Notes: generated by a model not told the origin, from the sequence alone. Positions 31,101-39,878 are shown, counted from the stretch's first letter. The stretch: DNA of 64,000 nt from Cyanobium sp. CZS48M (GCA_030373145.1 JAUCZK010000005.1:62001-126000), one strand, 5' to 3'. Made by a program: numbers and translations.

Positions 31101-31354
31101 TCGGAGAATCCCTGTGGGCTGGCCTCTGTTGGGCTATGAACTGGTTCGGTGGTGGCAGGCGCCAATTCAGCGACTGGGCTGTGCTGGGGCGCCCCAGGCA
31201 CCAGCGGATCGCCACTGCTGACGTCCTCATCGCTTTGAAGCGCAGGTGGGGCGTCTGACTCGAGGGTCTGGGCCCTGCTCACCGCCGGTGTCGCCAGGGT
31301 TGCCGCGCCCACAAGCCCGATGGTCCACCGGATAAGCCTTGCTGAGGGCACCAC
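28136..31354 (-). CDS. DUF3769 protein (cyanobacterial LptD/OstA-like outer membrane protein)
   Basis: 1072 aa with N-terminal signal-like segment, OstA-like region DRIEYDTTTRTVYAIGSVRF, beta-rich C-terminus. Confidence 0.75.
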   Translation of the reverse strand: MVPSARLIRWTIGLVGAATLATPAVSRAQTLESDAPPALQSDEDVSSGDPLVPGAPQHSPVAELAPATTEPVHSPTEASPQGFSEPALAPTTGPAEPSGLEPLRLKPTGTEPPSAAEASGTDPRTPPKELGISADQQGFDVVINRYVATGKAKAVLAGGRLMADRIEYDTTTRTVYAIGSVRFWRGRQYVQGSLFRYGLIEGEGEMEDVYGVLDLETSLEDLDIEQPPSQPLPEPEPIACPTLLPEIPDWHPHPWSATLWGGQMFHSDFGQTFFGQGVFRPERVLGAGLQKRLIKAGPFALELDFNALGHWASAQRGGRYIGPFTSSEVANLSTPAQTFGEFTGGIGLRAWLQPWLSLGFVQGVSLNTNLSKYEDTYRERSARLLNYLGFEIEGSFSPQWSMVGRIHHRSGAFGTYNGVREGSNAYLLGLRYRFGSDPAPQDDPQANLRPAKGCPNRGAEPPDRPRSLPEALEQVAMGGEAPAPDQDPGTSASGAEAAQGPTGTGSGVSFRAMREQERQRAAAAAAIEQRISNVQKREGLLIERRRGTGSNDNVATDQDSDFGPSRPPQVRRLRSEKNRQAVQGTLTHLRYQAARIVLTANGWRSDRASFSNDPFTPSQSWMDADQVVVNQDANGDLLITSKRNRLILEDRLSIPVTSRTRIRKQQEVENRWVLGVDQEDRDGFYVGRRLRPIRIGEKGTLELEPQFMLERAYQGTTDSYPIPGGQAGGPSVSQDNTLGDLFGLEARLKTPLLGFSTSLNLDISTFNPENIANGTRSWGQMDRNITLPLVGATTARLFGAYRFRIWNGSLGEQDIYSAYGASLEKEETLPNWGKLSNRYFWRVGVGNYQSNEFLSSGVESRNLAQLWRANAVGSLNSTLQLWQGTALPSTPEGALRYSPEPIVPGLALNTNLSGNLAYFGDGTYQNTFSISGGPTLTLGHFNKRFFDFTQLTVTGGITLRDGLSPFGFDAAVDLGTVGIGLTQQIAGPLLFNGGIGLNVDPASPNYGEVTGSYVELRWQRRSYAFSVFYSPYEGIGGVRIRLNDFGFKGTGVPFAPFRPQLGGAGGPGRTPF

Positions 31355-31451
31355 ATCTCCAGGACCGCGGCCGATCCTGCCATGCCCCGGTGGAGGCTGG
31401 TGCTCCGCTCAGGTGGGTTGGTTCAGTGCCCCCACCTGGAGCCGCTGACCC

Positions 31452-31571
31452 TCAGTCTTCGAGGTCCTTGCGGCTGGGGGTGCGGCTGGGATCGCTGGCC
31501 AGGAAGCCGAAGACGAAGATGCCGATGAAGAAGAAAACGACCGAGTAAACGGAGATCTTGAGGGCGAGCAT
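31452..31571 (-). CDS. psbI: photosystem II reaction center protein I (39 aa; absent from ORF track)
   Basis: manual minus-strand translation [39 protein letters not shown]. Confidence 0.95.
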   Translation of the reverse strand: MLALKISVYSVVFFFIGIFVFGFLASDPSRTPSRKDLED

Positions 31572-31672
31572 GGTTCCGTCCGGCGGGTGACAGGGAGTGA
31601 CAGGCGCCAGGTGGGGCCTGAACGACCCTGCGGCAGCCGCATCATCCTATGGGTCACTGATGGCCGGGATCG

Positions 31673-34600
31673 ATGACGCAGGCCCTGGACCCCCAGCTTC
31701 CCCCTGAGATTGAAACGTTTCGATCATGTTCGAGACTCGACCTGCTCGCCGCCTGGCAGAGGCAGGGCGCAGATGGCTCCTGGCAGGGCGCCCTGGCCGA
31801 CCCCTGGGCCCGGCTGCATCGCCCCGACTGGCATGCCCGCGGGCTGATCGCCTGGCCGCGGGGGGGACAGACCCGGCGCCTGGTGCAGGAGCTGAGCTGT
31901 CCCCCCAGCTGGCGCGGCCGGGCTCCGGCGCTGGCCCGCCTGGCCCTGCGCTGGTGGGCTGATGCCGCCGAACTCCGGGTCGACGGCCGCACCGTTCACC
32001 GCGGTGATCTCTTTGACAGCTCCTGCCGCTGGGCCCTGCCGCAGCGCTGGTGGGAGGGGGTGCCGCTGCGCCTGGAGCTGGAGCTGCGCAGCCCGCTCCA
32101 TGACGACGGCGCCCTGATGCTCAGCCGGATCGAGGCGGAGCCCCTGGATCCGGCTGATCCGGACGGTCTGCTGGTGGCCACGCGGCTGGAGCTGGAGCAG
32201 CTGCGCCAGGCCGCGCCTGCTGGACCGCCCGGTTCGTTCCACCTGCTCGGCCATGCTCACCTCGATCTGGCCTGGCTCTGGCCGGTGGCCGACACCTGGC
32301 AGGCCGCCGAGCGCACCTTCCGCTCGGCCCTCGATCTGATCGAGCAGCACCGGAACCTTCACTTCGGCCATTCCACGCCGGCGCTCTATGCCTGGCTGGA
32401 GCGTCACCGGCCCGAGCTGTTCGAGCGGATCCGCGCCGCCATGCACGCCGGCCGCTGGGAGCCGATCAATGGCCCCTGGGTGGAGACCGATTGCGTCCTA
32501 GTTGATACAGCCTCATTGCTGAGGCAGTTCCAGGAGGGGCAGGCCTACAGCCGCCAGACCTTCCCCGAGTGGGAGCACCAGCTGGCCTGGCTGCCCGACA
32601 GCTTCGGCTTCGCCGCCGGCCTGCCGGCGGTGGCGGCGGCCACCGGTGTGCGCTGGTTCTGCACCAACAAGCTGGCCTGGAACGCCACCAACCCTTTCCC
32701 CCACCGGCTCTTCCGCTGGCGCAGCCGCTGTGGCGCCGAGGTGCTGGCCCTGATGAGCGCCCCGATCGGCACCGATGGCGATCCCCTGGCGATGGAGCGC
32801 TACCGGCTGGAGTGGCAGGCGGCCACGGGCGACGCCGAGGCCCTGTGGCTGCCGGGGGTGGGGGACCACGGCGGCGGGCCCACCCGCGAGATGCTGGAGC
32901 AGCTGGACCTCTGGCGTGACGACGAGGCCACGGCGCCCCAGCGGCACGGCACGCTGCGCGACTACCTGCAGCGGCTGGAGCCCCTGGGCGCCCAGCTGCC
33001 CGTCTGGCGCGATGAGCTCTACCTGGAGCTGCACCGGGGCTGCGCCACCAGCCGCCCCGACCAGAAGCGCCACAACCGCAGCCTGGAGCGGCTGCTGCGC
33101 GAGGCCGATCTCGCCAGCGCTCTGCTGGGGGAGCCAGCCGATCCTGCGGAGCCGGATGGCTGGCGGGAGCTGCTGTTTCAGCAATTCCACGACATCCTGC
33201 CGGGCACCTCCATCCCGGAGGTGTTCGAGCAGGCCGAACCCCAGTGGCGGGCGGCGCGCCGCCAGGCATCCAGCCGCCGCGACCGGGCGCTGCGGGCCTG
33301 GCTGGAGCTCGCTGGGGCCAAGGCCCAGGAGCAGGGCTGTGAGGTTGAACTGGGCGGCGAGGCGGAACCGTGGTGGTGGGTCCAGCTGCAGCCCCTGCCG
33401 CCGGCCCCCCTCACCCTGCGCCTGCCTTCGGGCCACTGGAGCCTGGGGGGGCAGAGCCTGCCCTCGCAGCCCGCCCCATCGGGCGGCCACTGGGTGCAGC
33501 TGCCCTATCCCGGCGGCGTGGCGGCCCTCCAGCTCAGCCGTCAACGCCAGCCGCCTGGGGCGCTGCCGCCGCTGACCGCTGACGCCGGGGCCTCGATCGT
33601 CAATCCGGTGCGGCTGGAGAGCCTTGGGGCCGGCGACCGCTGGCGGCTGGGCAATGGCCTGCTCTGGGCCCAGCTCGGCCCCCTCGGCCTTGAGCAGCTC
33701 TGGGGGGCCGACCACAGTCCCCAGCTGGCCGAGCCGCTGCAATGGCGCCGCTGGATCGATCGCGGTGAGTTCTGGGATGCCTGGGATCTGGCCGCCGACT
33801 ACCGCCAGCACCCCCTGCCCCTGCACTGGGAGCCGGGCCCGATGCTGGCGGAGATGGGTCCGCTCTGCAGCCGCCTGGTCTGGCGCGGCCGCTGCGGCGC
33901 CAGCGCCCTGCGCCTCGATCTGCAGCTGCGGGCCGGCTGCCCATGGCTGGAGCTCAACCTGCGGGTCGACTGGCGCCAGCGCCATGAACTGCTGCGCCTG
34001 GAGCTGCCGCTGCAGCACCAGGCCGTGCGCTGGGCCGCCGACACCAGTGCGGGCGTGATCGAGCGGATCGCGGCGACCGCCACGGCACGGGAAGCCAGCC
34101 GCTGGGAGGTGCCGGCCATCAGCTGGCTGGCGAGTCAGGCCGCAAGCGGTGGCCTGGCGGTGCTGCTCGATGGGCCCCAGGGGGTTTCCGGCAGCCCTGA
34201 GGCCCTCGGGGTTTCGTTGCTGCGTGGGCCCACCTGGCCCGATCCCGGGGCCGACAACGGACCCCAGCGCCTGCGTCTGGCGCTGATGCCCTGTGCCCAG
34301 GGCTGGCGCCAGGCCGGGGTGGCGGCGGCGGCGGTGCGTTTCCGCGAGCCCTGCTGGCTGAGGCCGCTCGAGAGCTCGGCCACTGCCCTTGGCTCAGCCC
34401 AGGGTTCAGCCAAGGTCGCTGTGCCTGGGTCGGTGCTGCGCCTGGGGCATCCCGACCTGCGCCTGATCAGCCTCGCCAGCGAAGGCGAAGGCCTGGCGCG
34501 GCTGATTGTGCAGAACCTCTCCCCCTGCCGTCGCTGGCTCGAGCTGGCAGGCCAGTGGGAGGCGCTGGAGCGGATCGACGGGCTGGGGGCTCCCCTGACG

Positions 34601-34714
34601 GCGGCGAGCGGAGCTGAGAACGCCAGTTCAGCCGATGGAGACCTCACCCGCTTGGCGCCTTGGCAGCTGGCCAGCTGGCGGATCAGTCGTCGTGGTCGTC
34701 GAAAGGATCCGTGA
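31673..34714 (+). CDS. glycoside hydrolase family 38 alpha-mannosidase-like protein
   Basis: HLLGHAHLDLAWLWPVADTWQAAERTF, WVETDCVLVDTASLLRQF, WLPDSFGFAAGLPAV, FHDILPGTSI. Confidence 0.88.
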   Translation: MTQALDPQLPPEIETFRSCSRLDLLAAWQRQGADGSWQGALADPWARLHRPDWHARGLIAWPRGGQTRRLVQELSCPPSWRGRAPALARLALRWWADAAELRVDGRTVHRGDLFDSSCRWALPQRWWEGVPLRLELELRSPLHDDGALMLSRIEAEPLDPADPDGLLVATRLELEQLRQAAPAGPPGSFHLLGHAHLDLAWLWPVADTWQAAERTFRSALDLIEQHRNLHFGHSTPALYAWLERHRPELFERIRAAMHAGRWEPINGPWVETDCVLVDTASLLRQFQEGQAYSRQTFPEWEHQLAWLPDSFGFAAGLPAVAAATGVRWFCTNKLAWNATNPFPHRLFRWRSRCGAEVLALMSAPIGTDGDPLAMERYRLEWQAATGDAEALWLPGVGDHGGGPTREMLEQLDLWRDDEATAPQRHGTLRDYLQRLEPLGAQLPVWRDELYLELHRGCATSRPDQKRHNRSLERLLREADLASALLGEPADPAEPDGWRELLFQQFHDILPGTSIPEVFEQAEPQWRAARRQASSRRDRALRAWLELAGAKAQEQGCEVELGGEAEPWWWVQLQPLPPAPLTLRLPSGHWSLGGQSLPSQPAPSGGHWVQLPYPGGVAALQLSRQRQPPGALPPLTADAGASIVNPVRLESLGAGDRWRLGNGLLWAQLGPLGLEQLWGADHSPQLAEPLQWRRWIDRGEFWDAWDLAADYRQHPLPLHWEPGPMLAEMGPLCSRLVWRGRCGASALRLDLQLRAGCPWLELNLRVDWRQRHELLRLELPLQHQAVRWAADTSAGVIERIAATATAREASRWEVPAISWLASQAASGGLAVLLDGPQGVSGSPEALGVSLLRGPTWPDPGADNGPQRLRLALMPCAQGWRQAGVAAAAVRFREPCWLRPLESSATALGSAQGSAKVAVPGSVLRLGHPDLRLISLASEGEGLARLIVQNLSPCRRWLELAGQWEALERIDGLGAPLTAASGAENASSADGDLTRLAPWQLASWRISRRGRRKDP

Positions 34715-34823
34715 GCTGCTTGGAGGGCGGGCCGAAGGCGGTGTAAACACCGAAGCCGGTGAGGGCAAGGAGCGCCACCAGAACGGTGATCGCCACGGAG
34801 ATGGCTGGGGAGGTTTCGCTCAA
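34683..34823 (-). CDS. psbN: PsbN (46 aa, TTG start; absent from ORF track)
   Basis: manual translation (M)SETSPAISVAITVLVALLALTGFGVYTAFGPPSKQLTDPFDDHDD*; divergent from psbH. Confidence 0.93.
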   Translation of the reverse strand: MSETSPAISVAITVLVALLALTGFGVYTAFGPPSKQLTDPFDDHDD

Positions 34824-34891
34824 GGGTGGTGTCTGGGGAGGGACAGGCCGGACTCTGGCCGGGTTGCGGCGGCACGGCTTCAGGCAGCCTT

Positions 34892-34959
34892 GGCGGCAGG
34901 CGGAGCCCCGAGGGGTCGCCGGTCCGTCACAACTGCCGATGAGGGCTGCGCCTGCCGCC
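34892..34959. repeat. inverted repeat / long hairpin in the psbN-psbH intergenic region
   Basis: ggcggcaggcg-g-agccc ... gggct-g-cgcctgccgcc: 11 bp plus 5 bp separated by a 1x1 mismatch. Confidence 0.65.
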
Positions 34960-35014
34960 GCTCGACCCTTACAGTAACGGTCTTCACCCTTGTGCCAGAG
35001 AGGACACCACAGCC

Positions 35015-35215
35015 ATGGCCCAACGCACTCCCTTGGGAAACCTGCTGCGCCCCCTGAACTCGGAGTACGGAAAGGTCGTGCCCGGCTGGGGAACCACTCC
35101 GGTCATGGGCATCTTCATGGCGCTGTTCCTGGTCTTTCTGCTGGTGATCCTGCAGCTCTACAACCGTTCCCTGCTCCTCGACGGCATCACTGTCAATTGG
35201 AACGGCATGGGTTGA
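35015..35215 (+). CDS. psbH: photosystem II phosphoprotein H
   Basis: [62 protein letters not shown]. Confidence 0.97.
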   Translation: MAQRTPLGNLLRPLNSEYGKVVPGWGTTPVMGIFMALFLVFLLVILQLYNRSLLLDGITVNWNGMG

Positions 35216-35265
35216 TCGTCGGGATCACCACTTCGCCGCTGCTCCTCACCTGAGACCCCTCCTCC

Positions 35266-35637
35266 ATGAACTTCTTCGGGATCGGTCTGCCGGAGATGGC
35301 GGTGATCGCCGCCATTGGCCTGCTGGTTTTCGGACCCAAGCGCCTTCCTGAGCTGGGCCGCAGCCTGGGCCGCACCCTCAAGGGCTTTCAATCAGCCTCA
35401 AGGGAGTTCGAGCAGGAGTTCCGCAAGGCTGTCGACACGGAAACCGTGTCGGCCACCAGCCTGGGTTCCGAAGCTCTGGCGGCCGAACCCCTGGCCGCGG
35501 CCGCGAATTCTCTGCCAGCCCCGGATAACAGCCCAGAGACCAGCGCTGCCGAAGCCCAAGCCGGAACCGGGGTTGTGGCGGCTGCCGCTGAGCCGCAGGA
35601 CCTGCCCTCCCCCAACGCCTCCTCCTCCTCCAGCTGA
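35266..35637 (+). CDS. tatA: TatA/E family twin-arginine translocase subunit
   Basis: MNFFGIGLPEMAVIAAIGLLVFGPKRLPELGRSLGRTLKGFQ. Confidence 0.9.
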   Translation: MNFFGIGLPEMAVIAAIGLLVFGPKRLPELGRSLGRTLKGFQSASREFEQEFRKAVDTETVSATSLGSEALAAEPLAAAANSLPAPDNSPETSAAEAQAGTGVVAAAAEPQDLPSPNASSSSS

Positions 35638-35687
35638 GCGTTGGTGCTGAACCCCGCTGGCTGCCTGTCCCCCGGCGGCCGTCTGCG

Positions 35688-36314
35688 ATGACCTCCACAG
35701 CGGCAGCATCGGTTGACCTGCAGCTGCTGGTCGGTCTCGGCAATCCCGGCGCGAAGTACGACCAGACCCGCCACAACGTGGGCTTCATGGCCCTCGATCA
35801 GCTCGCCCGCCGTGAGGGGGCCTCCTTCCGGGCCAATGGCAAGCTGCAGGGAGCCATCGCCGATCTCGGTCAGGGCTCCGATCGCCTGAGGCTGCTCAAG
35901 CCCAGCACCTTCATGAATGACAGCGGTCGCTCGATCCGGGCCACGCTCGACTGGTTCGGCCTGCGCCCCGACCAGATGCTGGTGCTGGTGGATGACATGG
36001 ATCTGCCCCTGGGGCGCCTGCGCCTGCGCCGCTCCGGCAGTGCCGGCGGCCACAACGGCCTGCGCAGCACCATCAGCCACCTGGGCAGCCAGGACTTCGC
36101 CCGCCTGCGCATCGGCATCGGTGCCCCGGCCCTGGACCCAGCCCTGCGCAAAGCCCGTACGATCTCCCATGTGCTGGGTCGCTTCGAGGCCGACGAGCTG
36201 CCCTTGCTGCAGCAGGTGCTGATCGAGGTTCTCGATGGTGTCAGCTTCACCCGCCGCTGGGGATATGAGCGGGCGGCCACGCGCCTGAACAGTTTTCAAC
36301 CCACCCCTGGTTGA
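35688..36314 (+). CDS. pth: peptidyl-tRNA hydrolase
   Basis: LLVGLGNPGAKYDQTRHNVGFMALDQLA, KPSTFMNDSGRSI, GGHNGLRS. Confidence 0.97.
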   Translation: MTSTAAASVDLQLLVGLGNPGAKYDQTRHNVGFMALDQLARREGASFRANGKLQGAIADLGQGSDRLRLLKPSTFMNDSGRSIRATLDWFGLRPDQMLVLVDDMDLPLGRLRLRRSGSAGGHNGLRSTISHLGSQDFARLRIGIGAPALDPALRKARTISHVLGRFEADELPLLQQVLIEVLDGVSFTRRWGYERAATRLNSFQPTPG

Positions 36315-36350
36315 CGCTGGATTCACCTCCACGCTCCATGCCCTGATCCC

Positions 36351-36608
36351 TTGAGCCGCCTGCCCGCCACCACCGCCCAGCTGCGGGTGCTGCATCAGAG
36401 CTTCAGCCATCAGCTGTTAGAGGGGGAGGTGGCCGCCGGCGGCTTCCACTGGACCTTCTGCTGGGCCTTCGGCCGCGGAGAGCTCACGGTGGAGCCCTCC
36501 CTGGGCCGTGCCCTGATCCAGGACGCCCTGCTGCGCTTTCTGCTGCAGGTGGACTATCAGCTTGAGCCCGGCGGTGACTACGCCTTCACCGTGCGGGCCA
36601 AGTTCTAG
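36351..36608 (+). CDS. DUF3146 family protein (TTG start)
   Basis: HQLLEGEVAAGGFHWTFCWAFGRGELTVEPSLGRALIQDALLRFLL. Confidence 0.72.
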   Translation: MSRLPATTAQLRVLHQSFSHQLLEGEVAAGGFHWTFCWAFGRGELTVEPSLGRALIQDALLRFLLQVDYQLEPGGDYAFTVRAKF

Positions 36609-36615
36609 GGCCGCT

Positions 36616-37065
36616 TCAGCGGGTCTCCGGCGCCTTAGCCAGGGGGTGGCCCAGCTGTCGCTCCAGCAGCAGCTGGGCCACCACGTCATCCCAGTCGCGG
36701 GGTGGCTGACGCAGGCCCTGGGGCAACAGCCGCCGCCAGCCGCGGGGCGGGTGCAGGTCCCAGAAGCGCGCTCTGGCGGCCAGGGTTGAGCCATGCTCCT
36801 CCACCAGCAGCACCGGCGCCAGCGGCTCCAGCCTCCGCCGCCAGAGGGCGCTGCCGGTGCCGTTGCCGAGGATCACCGCCGTCACCTCGCCATGGCTGAG
36901 CCAGGCTTCCAAGCGGTCCCAGGCCTGCTCAGGGGGGATCACCAGCGCTTCGAGCAGCCGCCGCCGGGCCCGGTCGGTGCGCACCAGTCCACATTTGCTG
37001 CGACCTGGATCGAGTCCGGCCAGGGCGCCCTGGTCGGGCAGCTCCGGGGCAGGGGGCGGCGTCAT
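36616..37065 (-). CDS. RuvX/YqgF resolvase-fold-like protein
   Basis: ALAGLDPGRSKCGLVRTD, VTAVILGNGTGSALWRRRLE, LLVEEHGSTLAARARFWDLHPPRGWRRLLP. Confidence 0.72.
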   Translation of the reverse strand: MTPPPAPELPDQGALAGLDPGRSKCGLVRTDRARRRLLEALVIPPEQAWDRLEAWLSHGEVTAVILGNGTGSALWRRRLEPLAPVLLVEEHGSTLAARARFWDLHPPRGWRRLLPQGLRQPPRDWDDVVAQLLLERQLGHPLAKAPETR

Positions 37066-38303
37066 GGACGCCCGGGACCCTGCCGCTCCAGCCGAGGCTC
37101 GCTGGGGCCCACCGCCAGGCGCAGTTCCAGCACCAGCGGATCGGGGGTTTCGGCGTCACGGACCGCCACGGCCTCGAGGGTCACGGTCTGACCGGGGGGG
37201 CGCTCGCTCAGTTCCCTCCCCAACCGGTTGAAGGTGGCCACGTCGAACTGAACACCATCGGCGATCGAGCCCTGGCGCTGGGCCTTGGCGAAGGAGGCCG
37301 CCAGCAGCAGGTTGAGACGGTTGCGCACCTGCTCACTGGAGCGTTCATTGCCCTCCAGCACCGTGGAGGCCATCAGGTCACCCCGTCGCAGCACCTGGCG
37401 GTTGGGCCTGAGGTCGGGGAAGCCCAGCACCTGGTCCTCGCCGCGCAGCACGTTGGCGGCCGAGAGGATGCTCACCACCCAGGGCCCACCGCGGGAGAGG
37501 CGCGTTTCCAGGGTGGCGATGTCCTGGCGAGGCACCAGCAGGATCTGGCGGTTGGGGGTTTCCGCGGGCAACACCCGCTGGAAGGCATTGAGATTGGCCT
37601 GCCGTAGCAGCGCCACCACTGCCGCATTGGCTTCGGTGGCGTTGCGGGGGTTCACTTTGGCGCTGGCGAGGGGTTGACCGCTGCTGATCACCACATCGCC
37701 GCGGCGCAGGGCGATCAGTTTCCCCTCCAGTCCCTTGAGTTCGCTTTCGCCGGCCGTGATCAGGCCGCGCACCCTTGCCAGTTCCGCTTCAGTTTTGCGG
37801 ATGTCCTGGTCCCTGGCGCGGATGTCCCGGTTGAGGCGGTCGCGCTGGGCCAGCAGTTGCTGCCGCTGGGCCTGCAGGGGCTTGAGTTCACCGCGCAGCT
37901 GGCGCGCCTGGATCTCGGCGGCGGTGAGCTGACGGCGGGTCTGCTCGCGGTCGCGGCGGGCCTGCTGCAGGGCCGCTTCCACCTGGGCCTGCTCCTGGCG
38001 GCTGAGGCGCAGATTCCTCTCGCTGCGCCGCAGGGTGGTGCGGCTCTCCAGCAGCCTGGCCTGCAGGGCGTCGAGTTCGAACAGCCCAACCCGCAGGCGT
38101 TCGCTCACCGCCAGCATCAACCCGAGCGAGACGGCACTGATCAGGCTGCCCGTGAGCACGGTGATCAGCACGGCTGTCTTGCGCGGCCGCAGGTTGAACA
38201 GGCTGAGCCTGGCTTTGCCCACCCGGCTGCCGAGCCGATCGCCCAGGGTGGCCAGCACCCCTCCAAGGGCCAGGAGGGCCAGAATCAGCAGCCAGCCAGA
38301 CAC
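37062..38303 (-). CDS. DUF3084 domain-containing protein
   Basis: N-terminal TM then LGDRLGSRVGKARLSLFNLRPRKTAVLITVLTGSLISAVSLGLM; coiled coil. Confidence 0.85.
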   Translation of the reverse strand: MSGWLLILALLALGGVLATLGDRLGSRVGKARLSLFNLRPRKTAVLITVLTGSLISAVSLGLMLAVSERLRVGLFELDALQARLLESRTTLRRSERNLRLSRQEQAQVEAALQQARRDREQTRRQLTAAEIQARQLRGELKPLQAQRQQLLAQRDRLNRDIRARDQDIRKTEAELARVRGLITAGESELKGLEGKLIALRRGDVVISSGQPLASAKVNPRNATEANAAVVALLRQANLNAFQRVLPAETPNRQILLVPRQDIATLETRLSRGGPWVVSILSAANVLRGEDQVLGFPDLRPNRQVLRRGDLMASTVLEGNERSSEQVRNRLNLLLAASFAKAQRQGSIADGVQFDVATFNRLGRELSERPPGQTVTLEAVAVRDAETPDPLVLELRLAVGPSEPRLERQGPGRP

Positions 38304-38348
38304 AGTGCTGTGCGTGAAGGTCCAGTATCCGCCGTGGCGGCTCCCGCT

Positions 38349-39077
38349 TCAGCTGAAGCGCTTGGCCAGGGCCACCGGATCGAAGACTGTGATTTTCTTG
38401 CGGTCGATCTGCACCAGCCCGGCTTGACGCAGATCGCCCAGCAGGCGGGTGATCGTCACCCGGGTGGAGCCGATCGCTTCGGCGATCGCCTGATGGGAGA
38501 GGCGCAGGTCGATCGTGATGCCTTCGCTGCCGGGCACGCCGAAATCCCGGCAGAGCACCAACAGGAAACTCACCAGCCGTGACGACATGTCCCGGTGGGT
38601 GAGGGTTTCGATCATGGTCTCGGTCTGCAGGATCCGCGAGGAGAGGCCCTGCAGGAGCAGCAGGCCCACAGCGGAGTCCTGCTCGATGGCCCGGCGCACC
38701 GAAGCCGCCGGCGCTGCCACCAGCTCAACGCGGGTGAAGGCCACAGCATGGTAAAACCGATCCGAGCGCTGGCCGGTCAGCAGAGAGAGCACGCCGAACA
38801 GGCTGTTTTCACGCAGCAGGGCCACGGTGATCTCTTCGCCCGATTCATACACCCGCGAGAGCCGCACGGCTCCACGGCGCAGGAGGTAAACCCGTTCAGC
38901 CGGATCGCCGGGGAAAAAGATCGTCTTTCCCCGCTCAACGGTTTCGAGCACGCAACCACTCAGGCCGCGCATCACATCCAGCAGGGTGCTCGCTCCGTTG
39001 GCGGCAGCGGCGAGGCCTACGGGGGCCGGTGTCGATGGGCCGCCGGTGCGACTGAATCCGCGCATCGCGCCAACCAT
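38349..39077 (-). CDS. ntcA: global nitrogen regulator NtcA (CRP/FNR family; start 39077 or 39065)
   Basis: [79 protein letters not shown]. Confidence 0.96.
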   Translation of the reverse strand: MVGAMRGFSRTGGPSTPAPVGLAAAANGASTLLDVMRGLSGCVLETVERGKTIFFPGDPAERVYLLRRGAVRLSRVYESGEEITVALLRENSLFGVLSLLTGQRSDRFYHAVAFTRVELVAAPAASVRRAIEQDSAVGLLLLQGLSSRILQTETMIETLTHRDMSSRLVSFLLVLCRDFGVPGSEGITIDLRLSHQAIAEAIGSTRVTITRLLGDLRQAGLVQIDRKKITVFDPVALAKRFS

Positions 39078-39103
39078 GTTTCGGCGGAGCAGGTGTGAGA
39101 CGG

Positions 39104-39145
39104 ACGGTAAGGATCGCCCATGGCTCGCCCTGTAGTCACCGACAC
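39104..39145 (-). promoter_or_regulatory. candidate NtcA-activated promoter of ntcA: GTG-N8-TAC, N22, TACCGT
   Basis: minus strand gtgtcggtgactac-agggcgagccatgggcgatcct-taccgt; matches GTAN8TAC-N20-24-TAN3T with one mismatch. Confidence 0.6.
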
Positions 39146-39284
39146 TAATCAATCGCATCCATTCAAACCCGGCCAAGCCTCGTCTGGGGTTGGAGTACAG
39201 GTGTTCGCGCTAGGGATGGTGGCTGAGGCTTGCTGGCGGCCTGGACACCGCTACATTCGGGTTCGCGCTTCCCTTGGGGTGTTG

Positions 39285-39878
39285 ATGACGGCCAGCCTGC
39301 GCAACGCCTCCACCGAGTCGCGCCCTTCCCTGCGCGCCCTTGGCACGTCCCGGCCGGTGCCGCCCCGGCCCAGGCCGGCGCTCGCCAGGCCCGAAGGCTT
39401 GCTTCAGGTGCACACGGCTCCCTTCCGCGGCAGTTTCGGTGGGGTATTCAGCCAGGCCCTGCGCAGCGCCGGGCTGGGCAGCCGGGTGCTGATCAGCCAG
39501 TTTCTCAAGGGCGGGGTGGAGCAGGGACCCGAGCACAGCCTCAGCCTCTGCGGCCGGCTGCAGTGGTTGCGTCCGGCGGTGCCCTCCTGCCTCACCAAGC
39601 CCGCCGCCGAGGAGCAGGAGCCGGTGCGCGCTGCCGTTCAGGAGGTGTGGGCCTTCAGCCGCAGCCAGCTGCTGGGGGCCGCCGTGGAGCTGCTGGTGCT
39701 CGATGAACTGGGGCTGGCCATTGAGCTGGGTTTTCTCGCTCCCCAGGAGGTGATCAGCACCCTGGAGCAACGGCCGGCCCACCTGGATGTGATCCTCACG
39801 GGGCCGTCGATTCCCCTGGAGCTGCTGGCCATGGCTGATCAGGTCACCCAGCTGCGGCGGGGAGGTGCCCCGTGCTGA
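39285..39878 (+). CDS. CobO/BtuR (ATP:corrinoid adenosyltransferase)-like protein with degenerate P-loop
   Basis: LQVHTAPFRGSFGGVFSQALRSAGLGSRVLISQFLKGG...LLVLDELGLAIELGFLAPQEVISTLEQRPAHLDVILTG. Confidence 0.75.
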   Translation: MTASLRNASTESRPSLRALGTSRPVPPRPRPALARPEGLLQVHTAPFRGSFGGVFSQALRSAGLGSRVLISQFLKGGVEQGPEHSLSLCGRLQWLRPAVPSCLTKPAAEEQEPVRAAVQEVWAFSRSQLLGAAVELLVLDELGLAIELGFLAPQEVISTLEQRPAHLDVILTGPSIPLELLAMADQVTQLRRGGAPC

